A DNA stretch of 64,000 bases. Source: RPRC01 sp034933285 (GTDB taxonomy: Bacteria; Desulfobacterota; Desulfuromonadia; Geobacterales; Geobacteraceae). The stretch lies in contig JAYFNT010000002.1 of the NCBI GenBank assembly GCA_034933285.1, positions 186,001 through 250,000 of the forward strand, read 5' to 3'. This document shows, in pieces, positions 42,526 to 51,436 of this stretch (position 1 is the first letter of the stretch; each line of letters opens with the position of its first letter). The position numbers and the translations under genes are program-made. The notes under the pieces were generated by a model. The model searched no databases and had not been told where the DNA came from. It saw nothing but the letters and a program-made list of their open reading frames with translations.

Positions 42526-44946
42526 ATGTTCCATCATAGAAATGCCCTAGTGATGCTTGCCGGTTTCTTCCTCGTATTGTCCGGGTGTGCCGGGGGGCGT
42601 ACCGCTTACGACAAGGGAGAGAAGCTGGAAAAGGCCGGCAGCCTCGACGAGGCGGTGGTGAAATACGCCCAGGCTTCGATGGCGAACCCCGGTGTCCAGG
42701 AATATCGGCTCCGCTTCCTGAAGGCGAGCGAAGACGCCGCGAGAATGCACTTCGACAAGGGGGAAGCGTATTTTGCCAAGGGTGATTATGCCAACGCCTA
42801 CCGCGAATACCAGATCACCATTGCCCTTGACCCGTCTCTTGAACGGGCCCGGCAACAGTCGTCGCTGGCGCTGAAGAAACGCGACGCAGAACAGTTTTTC
42901 AGCGAGGGAAAGGAACTGGAAAAGAAGCGCAAGCTCAAGGAGGCGTTCCGTTCCTACCGGAAAGCCGAACAGCTGGATCCCTCGCGCAAGGACATACGCG
43001 ACGCCGTCCGGACGCTGCTGAAGAGCCGGCGGCCCAAGCTTGACGGGTTCGAGCTGAACCTGAAGTCCAACAAGCCCATCACGCTCAAGTTCAGGGACAC
43101 GCGGGTCAAGGATGTCTTTTCCATCGTCACGCAGCTGTCGGGAATCAATTTCATTTTCGATGACGGCGTCAAGGATCAGAACATTACCATATTCCTCGAA
43201 AACGCCACTTTCCAGCAGGCCATGGAAGTGATCACCAGCCTCACCAAGCTGGGCAGGAAAGTGCTGAACGAGAGCACCATTCTCATCTACCCCAAGACGC
43301 CGGAGAAGATCAAGCAATACGAGGAGCTGGTGGTCCGGACCTTCTTCCTCAACAGCATGGAAGCCAAGAAGGCTGTCAATCTCCTGCGGACCATGCTGCA
43401 GGTGAAGAAGGTCTACGTGAATGAAGAGCTGAACGCGGTGGTCATACGCGACGTGCCCGAGACAGTGGATGTGGCCCAGAGGATACTGGAGGCCAACGAC
43501 CTGGCAGAGGCGGAAGTCGTGCTTGAAGTGGAAGTGATAGAGGTCACCAAGTCCAACTCCGAACAGTTCGGCCTGGCGCTGAGCAAATACGCGATGAGTC
43601 TGAATACTCTTACCCCGCAAGGAGCCTGGCTTTCAGACACGTTCAGCCCGACTACGACAACTACGACTACGGGAACGACGACGACCATAACAGGGACCTC
43701 GCCTACGAGCCTTCTCCAGACGTTTTCCTGGATGGGTTTCGGCGGTTACATAACCGTGCCGAGCGCCACGTTCAATTTCGGCAAACAGCTTTCCAACGCC
43801 GATACGCTGGCTAATCCGAAGATCAGGGTGAAGAACAAGGAAAAGGCCAAGTTCAACGTGGGAACCCGCGTGCCGATCACCACCACTTCGACTACCGGCA
43901 CCACCGGCGGCTTCTCGGTGAACGTCCAGTACGTGGACGTGGGGGTTAAGCTCAATGCCGAGCCCACCATACAGCTGAACGAAGAGATCAGCATGAAGCT
44001 GAACCTGGAAGTGAGCCAGAACCTCGGCGAAAAGACGGTCGGCGGCACTGACAGCGCGACGACCGTCGTGACCATTGGCACGAGAAACCTGGAAACCGTG
44101 CTGAGCCTGAAGGACGGCGAGACCAGCATCATCGGCGGGCTGATCCAGGACAACAAGACCAATTCCAAGGACAAGATCTCCTTCCTGGGCGACCTGCCGA
44201 TCATCGGCCCCCTGATCAGCAACAAGACCACCAAGCGTGACAAGACCGAGCTGATCCTGGCCATAACGCCCCACGTCGTCCGCTACATGCCTGCCCCTGA
44301 GGGCGACGCAGCTGCGTTCTGGTCCGGACGTGAGGATGACCCGTCAACGACCAGCCCCTACGGCTCTTTTGCCGAGGAACCCGAATTCCCGGCCGAGCCT
44401 CAGGCGCCGGCCGCGCAACCTCCCGCTCCTCCGGCGCCTTTGCCCGCGCTTCCTGCCGCGCCCCCTCAGCCGGAGCCGGCACAGACGCAGCCTGCATCTC
44501 CGCCCGAACCGGTTCAACCCGCCGCGGCAGGGGGAGGGGTCAATCTTTCCATAGGGGCGCCCGCTGCTGTTGCCCCTGGCCGGCAGTTCAACGCAGAAAT
44601 ACGGATTGCCGGGGCTTCCGACCTGTCCAAAACTCCTTTCAAGCTTGCCTTCGATCCGGCCGTGCTCGAGTTCATCGGCGCGCTGGAGGGGAACTTCCTC
44701 AAGCAGGGAGGCGCAAAGACCGATTTCAGGACGTCTCTCGACAGGCAGTCCGGGACTCTGGAGGTGATCATGGGCCGCTCGGCTGGAGGCAGCGGCGCAA
44801 GCGGCTCGGGCACCCTCGCCACCATCATTTTCAAGGCCCGGAAGCCGGGGTATGCGGGGCTGGGACTGCAAAACGCGACCTTTGCCACCTCGAAAGGCGC
44901 GCCCGTAGAGGTGACTCCTTACAGCAGCGCGGTGGAGATCCGCTAG
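42526..44946 (+). CDS. Secretin with TPR-like N-terminus and C-terminal cohesin-like domain
   Basis: An 806-residue outer-membrane secretin lipoprotein. The ATG at 42526 follows AAGGAG and gives a lipobox LSGC (Cys21). In order: TPR-like repeats (about 25-165), secretin N-domains, a Thr-rich patch at 375-390, the secretin barrel core (VGTRVPITTTS and DGETSIIGGLIQDNKT, then the KRDKTELILAITPHVV C-terminus), a Pro/Ala/Gln-rich linker (610-660) and a final domain of about 135 residues starting VNLSIGAPAAVAPGRQF that has the cohesin pattern (FDPAVLEFIGAL, LATIIFKARKPG). Cohesins bind dockerins in cellulosomes, so here it may tether a substrate or the pilus. Confidence 0.88.
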   Translation: MFHHRNALVMLAGFFLVLSGCAGGRTAYDKGEKLEKAGSLDEAVVKYAQASMANPGVQEYRLRFLKASEDAARMHFDKGEAYFAKGDYANAYREYQITIALDPSLERARQQSSLALKKRDAEQFFSEGKELEKKRKLKEAFRSYRKAEQLDPSRKDIRDAVRTLLKSRRPKLDGFELNLKSNKPITLKFRDTRVKDVFSIVTQLSGINFIFDDGVKDQNITIFLENATFQQAMEVITSLTKLGRKVLNESTILIYPKTPEKIKQYEELVVRTFFLNSMEAKKAVNLLRTMLQVKKVYVNEELNAVVIRDVPETVDVAQRILEANDLAEAEVVLEVEVIEVTKSNSEQFGLALSKYAMSLNTLTPQGAWLSDTFSPTTTTTTTGTTTTITGTSPTSLLQTFSWMGFGGYITVPSATFNFGKQLSNADTLANPKIRVKNKEKAKFNVGTRVPITTTSTTGTTGGFSVNVQYVDVGVKLNAEPTIQLNEEISMKLNLEVSQNLGEKTVGGTDSATTVVTIGTRNLETVLSLKDGETSIIGGLIQDNKTNSKDKISFLGDLPIIGPLISNKTTKRDKTELILAITPHVVRYMPAPEGDAAAFWSGREDDPSTTSPYGSFAEEPEFPAEPQAPAAQPPAPPAPLPALPAAPPQPEPAQTQPASPPEPVQPAAAGGGVNLSIGAPAAVAPGRQFNAEIRIAGASDLSKTPFKLAFDPAVLEFIGALEGNFLKQGGAKTDFRTSLDRQSGTLEVIMGRSAGGSGASGSGTLATIIFKARKPGYAGLGLQNATFATSKGAPVEVTPYSSAVEIR

Positions 44947-44959
44947 TGGTGGCGTATTC

Positions 44960-45454
44960 ATGAGTAAGGCATTGTTGAACAGAAGGGGATTGAGCCTGAT
45001 CGAGCTGGTCGTGACGGTCGCCATCCTGTCGATTCTTGCATCCCTTGCGATCCCGCTCGCCCAGAACACCGCGCGGCGGATGAAAGAGGCAGAGTTGAGG
45101 CGCAATCTCCGCGTCCTGAGAACCGCGATCGATGATTTCAAAAAAACCTACGACAAGGCGGTGACCGAAGGCAAGATTCCTTCCACCCTGGACAAGTCCG
45201 GGTATCCGGAAAACCTGAAGCAACTCGTGGAAGGATATGATTTCGGAGGGCTGTACAAAACCAAGAAGAAATTTCTCCGCAAAGTGCCGGTCGATCCTTT
45301 CAACCCGCCAAAGGATGGCGAGGACCCCGGCTGGGGGCTCCGTTCCTATGCGGATGAACCGGGAAGCGACATCTGGGGAGGGGAAGACTTGTTTGACGTA
45401 TATTCACTCAGCAAGGAAAAGGCCATCGATGGCACATTTTACAAGGACTGGTAG
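44960..45454 (+). CDS. Pseudopilin 1 (GspG-like)
   Basis: A 164-residue type IV prepilin-like protein. The leader ends in RRG and is followed by LSLIELVVTVAILSILASLAIP, read as G|LSLIE with Glu at +5 as required by prepilin peptidase. The C-terminal part has VPVDPFNPPKDGEDPGWGLRSYAD, typical of the major pseudopilin GspG calcium site. It is 13 bp after the secretin and joined with the next pilin. Confidence 0.9.
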   Translation: MSKALLNRRGLSLIELVVTVAILSILASLAIPLAQNTARRMKEAELRRNLRVLRTAIDDFKKTYDKAVTEGKIPSTLDKSGYPENLKQLVEGYDFGGLYKTKKKFLRKVPVDPFNPPKDGEDPGWGLRSYADEPGSDIWGGEDLFDVYSLSKEKAIDGTFYKDW

Positions 45455-45455
45455 A

Positions 45456-45866
45456 GTGAAGCGTAAAATAGCCACCGTACTGGACCGGACAGGTTTCACC
45501 CTGATAGAGCTGATGATAGTGCTCTCCATTATCGGAATCCTGGCGTCCATCGCTGTTCCCAGGTATCAGACCGGCATCCTTAAGGCACGGGAAGCGGTAC
45601 TGAGCGAAAATCTTTACAATTTTCGAAGCACCATCGATCAATACAGCGCGGACCAGGGCAGATACCCTGATACGCTCCAGGACCTGGTCGACAAGAAGTA
45701 CCTCAGGGACATACCCGTTGATCCTTTCACACGGAAGAGCGACAGCTGGGTCATCGTGCCCCCTCCCACTCCGGAAGACGGGAGTGAGGTCAAGGGAGCG
45801 GTTTACGACGTGCACAGCGGTTCCACCCTGGTCGGCACTAACGGTGTCCCCTACAATGAATGGTAA
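45456..45866 (+). CDS. Pseudopilin 2 (GspG-like)
   Basis: A 136-residue pseudopilin. The start is GTG at 45456, just after the previous stop. The processing site is TG|FTLIELMIVLSIIGIL, with Glu at +5. RYPDTLQDLVDKKYLRDIPVDPFT matches GspG. With the first pseudopilin it could form the shaft and tip. Frame extension upstream to 45237 is not used. Confidence 0.9.
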   Translation: MKRKIATVLDRTGFTLIELMIVLSIIGILASIAVPRYQTGILKAREAVLSENLYNFRSTIDQYSADQGRYPDTLQDLVDKKYLRDIPVDPFTRKSDSWVIVPPPTPEDGSEVKGAVYDVHSGSTLVGTNGVPYNEW

Positions 45867-45885
45867 TAATTCCGGAGCATCATCA

Positions 45886-46554
45886 ATGATCGAACTGCAC
45901 AATGTTTCATTGTCATATCAGCATGACACTCCCGCGCTCAACAACGTCACCCTCAATATCGCCAAGGGGGATTTCGCACTGATCACCGGCGTGTCCGGCG
46001 CCGGCAAGTCCACGCTCCTCAAGCTGATCTATGCGGCACTCAGGCCGACGAGCGGGCAGGTCATGGTCGACGGCCAGAACATCACCGGTATCACGGTTTC
46101 CCAGATACCCCGTCTCCGGCGCAAGATCGGCGTGGTTTTCCAGGACTTCAAGCTCCTGCCGTCAAGGACGGTCCTGGACAATGTGGCCCTGACCCTTGAA
46201 GTGCTGGGGTGGGGAAAGAACGACATAAACCGGAAAGTCTACCATGTCCTCAAGCAGGTGGGCCTGGAGCACAAGATCAAGTCCACGCCGTTGAGGCTTT
46301 CGGGAGGCGAACAACAACGGGTTGCCATGGCAAGGGCGTTGGTGAACGACCCCCGGATAATACTGGCGGACGAGCCGACGGGCAACCTTGACGAGGCTTC
46401 CAAGGAAAAGGTGCTGGAGATCCTCAAAGAGGCCAACATCCGGGGAAGCACGGTTGTGGTTGCGACTCACGACCGGCGGTTGATGGGGGACTGGTGCAAG
46501 AGGTTGATCGTCCTCGATAAAGGGGCAATAGTGGAGAATGCTGATGTCTCATGA
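45886..46554 (+). CDS. ftsE: Cell division ATP-binding protein FtsE
   Basis: A 222-residue ABC ATPase. Walker A is ITGVSGAGKSTL at residues 33-44, the signature is LSGGEQQRVAMA, and Walker B is ILADEPTGNLDE. With FtsX it controls periplasmic cell-wall hydrolases at the septum. It overlaps ftsX and lies just downstream of pseudopilin genes with no terminator in between, so the secretion run and ftsEX may be one transcript. Confidence 0.96.
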   Translation: MIELHNVSLSYQHDTPALNNVTLNIAKGDFALITGVSGAGKSTLLKLIYAALRPTSGQVMVDGQNITGITVSQIPRLRRKIGVVFQDFKLLPSRTVLDNVALTLEVLGWGKNDINRKVYHVLKQVGLEHKIKSTPLRLSGGEQQRVAMARALVNDPRIILADEPTGNLDEASKEKVLEILKEANIRGSTVVVATHDRRLMGDWCKRLIVLDKGAIVENADVS

Positions 46555-47488
46555 AAAGAAAAAGAAACGGCCCAAGCTGGCAAGGGAAGGTTTTGTGGGG
46601 AGGCTCCACTATTTTGTTGAGCGTGCTCTGCTGAACATCAAGCAGAACGTCCTGGTGAACCTGATCACAGTGGGGACCATATCGCTGGCTTTCCTCATAC
46701 TTTCATTGTTTCTGCTCATTTACGTGAATCTGGAACGGGTGACGGAAACCTGGAGTGAGCGCGTGCAGGTCACGGTTTATTTCGACCGTGAACTCACTTC
46801 CGGCGAAGTGGCTTCCTTTTCATCGAAAATACGGGCTGCCGGGGGAGTGTCCGGCATTACCTACGTTTCCCGCGATGAGGCCATGCGGAGATTTGCCGAA
46901 CGGTTGAAGGGACAGGAAAAACTGCTGCAGGACGTCACCCCGGAGACGCTTCCCTCTTCCCTGGAAATACGCCTCAAGCGCCACATGCGGGAGGGAGAGG
47001 CAATAGCCGGTTTCGTCACGCGGCTGAAGGCCCTGCCCGGCATTGGCGAGGTGCAGTACGGCGAGGAATGGGTGAAGCGTTTCTCGGACTTCATGGTGGT
47101 TGTGCGTTTCGCGGGACTCCTGCTGGGAGGTTTTCTCGTCCTGGCGGTCGTCTTCATAGTAGCCAATACCATCAAGCTGACCATTTATTCCCGCAAGGAC
47201 GAACTGGAGCTCATGGGGCTGGTAGGCGCCACCCGCTTTTTCATCAAGGTACCCTTCCTCATAGAAGGCATACTCCAGGGGGTCGCGGGGGCCGGCATGG
47301 CGCTGTTGCTCATACTGGGCGCTTATACTCTGTTCCTGCATAATGCCGACTTCCTGCTCAGTTTCAGCCAGGCCGCGGCCGGACTTGTTTTCCTGCCGCT
47401 TTCTCATTGCGCCATCCTGCTTGCCGGCGGGGCGCTGCTCGGTTTCCTTGGCAGCCTCACATCCCTGAAAAGGTTCATAACCCTATAG
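46544..47488 (+). CDS. ftsX: Cell division protein FtsX
   Basis: A 314-residue membrane protein with four membrane segments: one N-terminal (VGTISLAFLILSLFLLIYV) and three C-terminal (FAGLLLGGFLVLAVVFIVANTI and others). A periplasmic loop of about 110 residues separates them, the EnvC-binding part. The ATG at 46544 is preferred because GTGGAG precedes it at correct spacing; the ATG at 46538 is in frame. Confidence 0.95.
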   Translation: MSHEKKKKRPKLAREGFVGRLHYFVERALLNIKQNVLVNLITVGTISLAFLILSLFLLIYVNLERVTETWSERVQVTVYFDRELTSGEVASFSSKIRAAGGVSGITYVSRDEAMRRFAERLKGQEKLLQDVTPETLPSSLEIRLKRHMREGEAIAGFVTRLKALPGIGEVQYGEEWVKRFSDFMVVVRFAGLLLGGFLVLAVVFIVANTIKLTIYSRKDELELMGLVGATRFFIKVPFLIEGILQGVAGAGMALLLILGAYTLFLHNADFLLSFSQAAAGLVFLPLSHCAILLAGGALLGFLGSLTSLKRFITL

Positions 47489-47490
47489 TC

Positions 47491-48750
47491 ATGCCGATAA
47501 AGCTTTTCATAATACTGATCCTGGTCTGCTTTTTTGCTGCTTCCGCCTTCAGCGCTGACGTAAAGAAGCAACTGCAGGGCATCAAAACGGAAATCAGCCA
47601 GAAGAAGGTTTTGATCAAAAAGACTTCCCAGGTGGAGAACCGCGTTACGAGCGAGCTGACGCGCATAAACACCAGCCTGAGGGAAAAGGAGGCGTCTCTC
47701 TCCGTTCTCAACAGGGATCTCAGGTCTGTTGAAGGCAGCATCGGAAAGACGCAGCAGGCCATAGAAGCCGCGCAGAAAGAGGCGAATTCCCGCAAGGCGA
47801 TGATTCAGAAACGGCTTGTGGCCGCCTACAAGGCTGGCGATACCGGAACGGTCCGTTTCCTTTTCTCTTCCCAGTCCATTCCCCAGATGCAGGAAAATCT
47901 CCGTTACATGAAGGCTGTGGTTGACAATGACCGGAAACTGGTTGCCGCTTACAACGAACAGGTTGAGGTGCTTCGCAGGTTGAAGCGTTCCATGGAAGGC
48001 GACGCGCGGCGAAAAGCAGGCCTCAAGGGAAGCATCGAGCAGACCAAGCGCCAGATCGAACAGGAAAAAGTCAATAAAACCAACTATCTTACCAAGGTCA
48101 GGGAGGAAAAAAAGGCCTATCAGTCTTCGCTTGCCGAACTGGAAGCTAATTCCCGCAGGCTGCATGCGATCGTGCAAAGGCTTGAAGCTGAAAGCAGAAA
48201 GAGATATACTGCGAGAAAACGGAAGCAGATCGATGCCGTGAAAAAAGCCCAGGCCAAAACACGGAAAAAATCCCGGATCAAGGCAGGGAAACAGACACCG
48301 GATACAAGTGTGGATACCGCGGAAATCCAGCCGATGAATTCTTCCATCGGCTTCGCTTCCCAGAAGGGCCGTCTTTCAATGCCTGCAAGGGGGCGAATCA
48401 TAGGTACCTACGGAAGGCACAAGCATCCCGAGTTCAATTCCTTCACCTTCAGCAACGGCATTTCCATTTCCGCCCCGAGCGGGACGGATGTGCGCACCAT
48501 TTATGACGGTACAGTGGTTTTCGCCGATTATTTCAAAGGTTACGGCAACATGGTCATTGTTGACCATGGCGGCGGCTTTTTGAGCGTCTATGCCCATAAT
48601 TCGAGGGTGGTGAAAAGGGCAGGGGCCAGCGTGTCCCGGAACGAAGTGGTGGCGAGCGTCGGAGACGTGGATTCCACCAGGGGGCCGATGCTCTATTTCG
48701 AGATAAGGTACCAGGGAAAAGCTATAGATCCTTCTTCCTGGGTACGATAG
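47491..48750 (+). CDS. envC: EnvC-like murein hydrolase activator (degenerate LytM domain)
   Basis: A 419-residue exported protein. An N-terminal signal peptide (LFIILILVCFFAASAFSA) is followed by a long coiled coil (about residues 30-250), the FtsX-binding type, then a C-terminal LytM/M23 domain. The zinc ligands are lost: the first His is Ser321 (FSNGIS), the Asp is Ser325, and the HFE His is Tyr402 (LYFEIR), while a non-ligand His369 remains in YAHN. This pattern and the ftsEX neighbours point to an amidase activator rather than an enzyme. Confidence 0.88.
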   Translation: MPIKLFIILILVCFFAASAFSADVKKQLQGIKTEISQKKVLIKKTSQVENRVTSELTRINTSLREKEASLSVLNRDLRSVEGSIGKTQQAIEAAQKEANSRKAMIQKRLVAAYKAGDTGTVRFLFSSQSIPQMQENLRYMKAVVDNDRKLVAAYNEQVEVLRRLKRSMEGDARRKAGLKGSIEQTKRQIEQEKVNKTNYLTKVREEKKAYQSSLAELEANSRRLHAIVQRLEAESRKRYTARKRKQIDAVKKAQAKTRKKSRIKAGKQTPDTSVDTAEIQPMNSSIGFASQKGRLSMPARGRIIGTYGRHKHPEFNSFTFSNGISISAPSGTDVRTIYDGTVVFADYFKGYGNMVIVDHGGGFLSVYAHNSRVVKRAGASVSRNEVVASVGDVDSTRGPMLYFEIRYQGKAIDPSSWVR

Positions 48751-48808
48751 AAAACCGGGGTATAAAAACGATATGGCAATTGAAAATAGCAGGTTTTCGG
48801 GAGGTAGG

Positions 48809-50137
48809 ATGTTTAAACGCGGGAAAGGGAAAAAACTGGCACTGATCATTGCGGCAGCCGCTGCGCTTGTTGTATCGATCGGTTTTGGCGTGCAGCACCA
48901 GTGCGTTGCCGGAGGCGGAAATGATTATGATTCCATCGAACTTTTTACCGATGTTCTCAAGATAGTGCAGAAGAACTATGTGGAGGAAGTGGACACGAAG
49001 AAACTGGTCTACGGGGCCATTAACGGGATGCTGTCCTCTCTCGACCCCCACAGTTCGTTTCTGCCGCCGGACATGTACAAGGAAATGAAGATCGAGACCA
49101 AGGGCTCATTCGGAGGTCTGGGAATCGAGATCACCGTAAAGGACGGCTATCTGACCGTCATTTCTCCGATTGAAGACACCCCTGCCTTCAGGGCCGGCAT
49201 CAAGGCCGGCGATCAGATACTCAAGATCGACGGACACCTTACCAAGGACATGAGCATCGTAGATGCGGTCAAGCGGATGAGAGGCCAGAAAGGCACAAAA
49301 GTCACCATAACCATCATTCGTGATGGTTTTGAAAAGCCCAAAGACTTTACCCTGGTGCGCGACATCGTGCAGGTGAAAAGCGTCAAGTCAAAGACGATCG
49401 ATGCCGGTTACGGCTATGTAAGAATAGCCCAGTTCCAGGAAAAGACCGATGACGACCTGGTCAAAGCGCTCGAAGCATTGAAAAAAGAGAATGGCGGATC
49501 ACTTAAAGGTCTTATCCTGGATCTGCGCAATGATCCGGGCGGGCTTCTGGACCAGGCCGTGAAAGTTGCCGATCATTTCGTCGCAGATGGCCTGATCGTC
49601 TATACCGAAGGCCGTGACCCGGATTCGAAGATGCGATTTTCGGCCCGGAAAGGCAAGAAAGAGCTGGGGTATCCCATGGTCGTACTGATCAACGGCGGGA
49701 GCGCCAGTGCGTCTGAGATCGTGGCAGGCGCCCTCCAGGACCACAACCGGGCCGTGGTACTGGGTACGCAGAGTTTTGGCAAGGGTTCTGTCCAGACGAT
49801 AATCCCGCTTTCCGAGGATTCGGGCTTAAGGCTCACGACAGCCCGGTACTTCACTCCCAAGGGACGCTCGATTCAGGCAAAAGGCATCACGCCGGATATA
49901 GTCGTGGAAAATCTGGAGATAACTGCAAGGGAAAAGAAGGACTCTCTCAATATCCGTGAAAAGGACCTGGAGAATCATTTCGAAACAGATACCGGCGAGG
50001 TCAGGAAAGAGAAGAAGGAAGACAAGCCTGTAACGATCAAGGTGGATGAACAGACCAGGAGCGACTATCAGATCATGCGTGCGCTGGACCTTCTGAAAGG
50101 ATGGGAAATTCTGAAGACAATGCGCAAGGCGGGGTAA
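48809..50137 (+). CDS. S41-family C-terminal processing protease
   Basis: A 442-residue periplasmic or membrane-anchored CtpA/Prc-type protease. The start at 48809 follows GGGAGGT; the ATG at 48773 is in frame but lacks a ribosome-binding site. An N-terminal membrane or signal segment is followed by a PDZ domain (GGLGIEITVKDGYLTVISP) and the S41 core, with the catalytic Ser in NGGSASASEIVAGA and Lys in GTQSFGKGSVQT. It degrades or trims exported proteins and follows ftsEX-envC in many deltaproteobacteria. Confidence 0.95.
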   Translation: MFKRGKGKKLALIIAAAAALVVSIGFGVQHQCVAGGGNDYDSIELFTDVLKIVQKNYVEEVDTKKLVYGAINGMLSSLDPHSSFLPPDMYKEMKIETKGSFGGLGIEITVKDGYLTVISPIEDTPAFRAGIKAGDQILKIDGHLTKDMSIVDAVKRMRGQKGTKVTITIIRDGFEKPKDFTLVRDIVQVKSVKSKTIDAGYGYVRIAQFQEKTDDDLVKALEALKKENGGSLKGLILDLRNDPGGLLDQAVKVADHFVADGLIVYTEGRDPDSKMRFSARKGKKELGYPMVVLINGGSASASEIVAGALQDHNRAVVLGTQSFGKGSVQTIIPLSEDSGLRLTTARYFTPKGRSIQAKGITPDIVVENLEITAREKKDSLNIREKDLENHFETDTGEVRKEKKEDKPVTIKVDEQTRSDYQIMRALDLLKGWEILKTMRKAG

Positions 50138-50148
50138 AGTCCACTGTT

Positions 50149-50189
50149 GCGGGGCCGCGGCTTATGCGCTGTAACAGCCGTGGCCCCGC
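50149..50189. terminator. Long hairpin between convergent genes
   Basis: GCGGGGCCGCGGC pairs with GCCGTGGCCCCGC (one mismatch) around a 14-nt loop. It lies between the ctp gene and the convergent regulator gene. There is no T run on either strand, so it would be an imperfect bidirectional terminator. Confidence 0.45.
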
Positions 50190-50216
50190 ATGGTTGAAAG
50201 TCTTGATCCGGCTGAC

Positions 50217-50702
50217 TCAGGCTTTCTTTCTGGATGTTTTGGCCGGTTTCGCGGGAGCCGTCTTTTCAGCCAGCTTTGCCGCCCGAACAGCACGCGCTTT
50301 CGCCAGGTTGTCGGCCAATCCCCTGTCATGAGCCATTTTTCTTCTTCCCTCGGAGAAGTTCTTTGCGGTCAAGGGCTGACTCGACGGGATACCGAACTGC
50401 TTGCGGTACTCACCCGGTTTCATCCCATGAGTCTGAGCCAGATGACGGGCAAGTGTTTTCATGCCGCCCCTTCCGCAGATCATGCAGAATACCTGGTCAG
50501 CCTGGAAGGCCTTCTTGAGCGACATGGGCGGTGTCTTCGGTTCTGCTTCGGCTGCCTGCCCTGCTGCGCCTGCGACTTCCAGCTGCTGCAGTGCTGAGAA
50601 TACTTTCTGGATTTCCTGCAGGAGCTCTTCTGTCGACATTTCATTGACAGAAGCATGCGATGAGACAATGTTGGCGGCTAGTTCCACTAATGTTGCGGGC
50701 AT
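50217..50702 (-). CDS. MucR/Ros-family transcriptional regulator
   Basis: A 161-residue DNA-binding protein. VFCMICGRGGMKTLARHLAQTHGM holds the C2H2-type zinc finger: the Cys pair CMIC and His pair RHLAQTH. EYRKQFG(I) is typical of MucR. The N-terminal 50 residues are helical. The C-terminal tail is Ala/Lys-rich. The start is preceded by AAGGAGGG on the minus strand. Deltaproteobacteria carry several such paralogues, and the target genes are unknown here. Confidence 0.9.
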   Translation of the reverse strand: MPATLVELAANIVSSHASVNEMSTEELLQEIQKVFSALQQLEVAGAAGQAAEAEPKTPPMSLKKAFQADQVFCMICGRGGMKTLARHLAQTHGMKPGEYRKQFGIPSSQPLTAKNFSEGRRKMAHDRGLADNLAKARAVRAAKLAEKTAPAKPAKTSRKKA

Positions 50703-50741
50703 TGTATCCCTCCTTATCAGTAAAATTGGTGAATATGCATT

Positions 50742-50770
50742 TATTTAATCGCAAAAATGCGTAAAATCAA
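50742..50770 (-). promoter_or_regulatory. Candidate promoter for the MucR-type gene
   Basis: On the minus strand TTGATT and TAAATA are 17 bp apart; the spacer contains CGCATTTTTGCG, a palindrome. Confidence 0.4.
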
Positions 50771-50936
50771 GAAAAAAAGATACATTTTGTCGTCATGGCA
50801 AACTTTGTAGGAAATGCTGGATCGTATTTGTGTCAGGTAATGCAGGGCTGAAACATCAAAACTGTAGATGCTGGAATGCTTTGGGATGAACTTGGTATGT
50901 TTTGACCGGCAGGAATGATATGATGAAGTGATGCCG

Positions 50937-50970
50937 TTGCGCAATTCTTGCTTCCATTTATAGAATTGCG
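50937..50970 (+). promoter_or_regulatory. Promoter with overlapping palindrome before korD
   Basis: TTGCGC and TATAGA with a 16-bp spacer. The palindrome CGCAATTC at 50940-50947 and GAATTGCG at 50963-50970 embraces the spacer and -10, so it is a possible operator. The ATG of the ferredoxin is about 90 bp downstream. The remainder of the 50703-51059 gap shows nothing else. Confidence 0.45.
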
Positions 50971-51059
50971 GATGTGAAGCTTGTGCACTGTTGGATTGAG
51001 AATCTTATTAACAATTTTATGAAGGCGCTGTGAGCCTTCAACAGCGAGGAAACATCCGT

Positions 51060-51266
51060 ATGCCACGAATAGAGATTGATGAACTGAGATGTAAAGGTTG
51101 CGCTCTTTGTACCATAGCATGTCCCAAAAAACTCATTGCCGCGAGTGAGCACATCAATAATCTCGGCTATAAGCCTGCAGTGTTCGAGGGGACTGAAGTT
51201 CAATGCACCGGATGTGCACTGTGCGCGGAAATATGCCCGGACGTTGCCATCAAGGTTTTCAAGTGA
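51060..51266 (+). CDS. korD: 2-oxoacid:ferredoxin oxidoreductase, 2[4Fe-4S] delta subunit
   Basis: A 68-residue ferredoxin-like subunit. Two CxxCxxCxxxCP motifs are present: CKGCALCTIACP and CTGCALCAEICP. It carries electrons from the TPP site of the oxidoreductase to free ferredoxin. The order delta-alpha-beta-gamma downstream is that of 2-oxoglutarate or branched-chain 2-oxoacid enzymes. The ATG at 51060 is chosen over the upstream codon at 51030. Confidence 0.85.
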   Translation: MPRIEIDELRCKGCALCTIACPKKLIAASEHINNLGYKPAVFEGTEVQCTGCALCAEICPDVAIKVFK

Positions 51267-51436
51267 CGGTTTTCTTTTCCTCATCTTCGGCTTTTCAGCC
51301 ATAAACAATTGACGGTTTTGGCAAACCGAGGTAATAATGCAACACCCAACATGGTGACGGGCTGTAATGTGCCGGAGGCCGTACCCGCATATGACAGCGG
51401 TAAGCGGCGCCGGAACTTCAGACGGGGAGGATTGAA

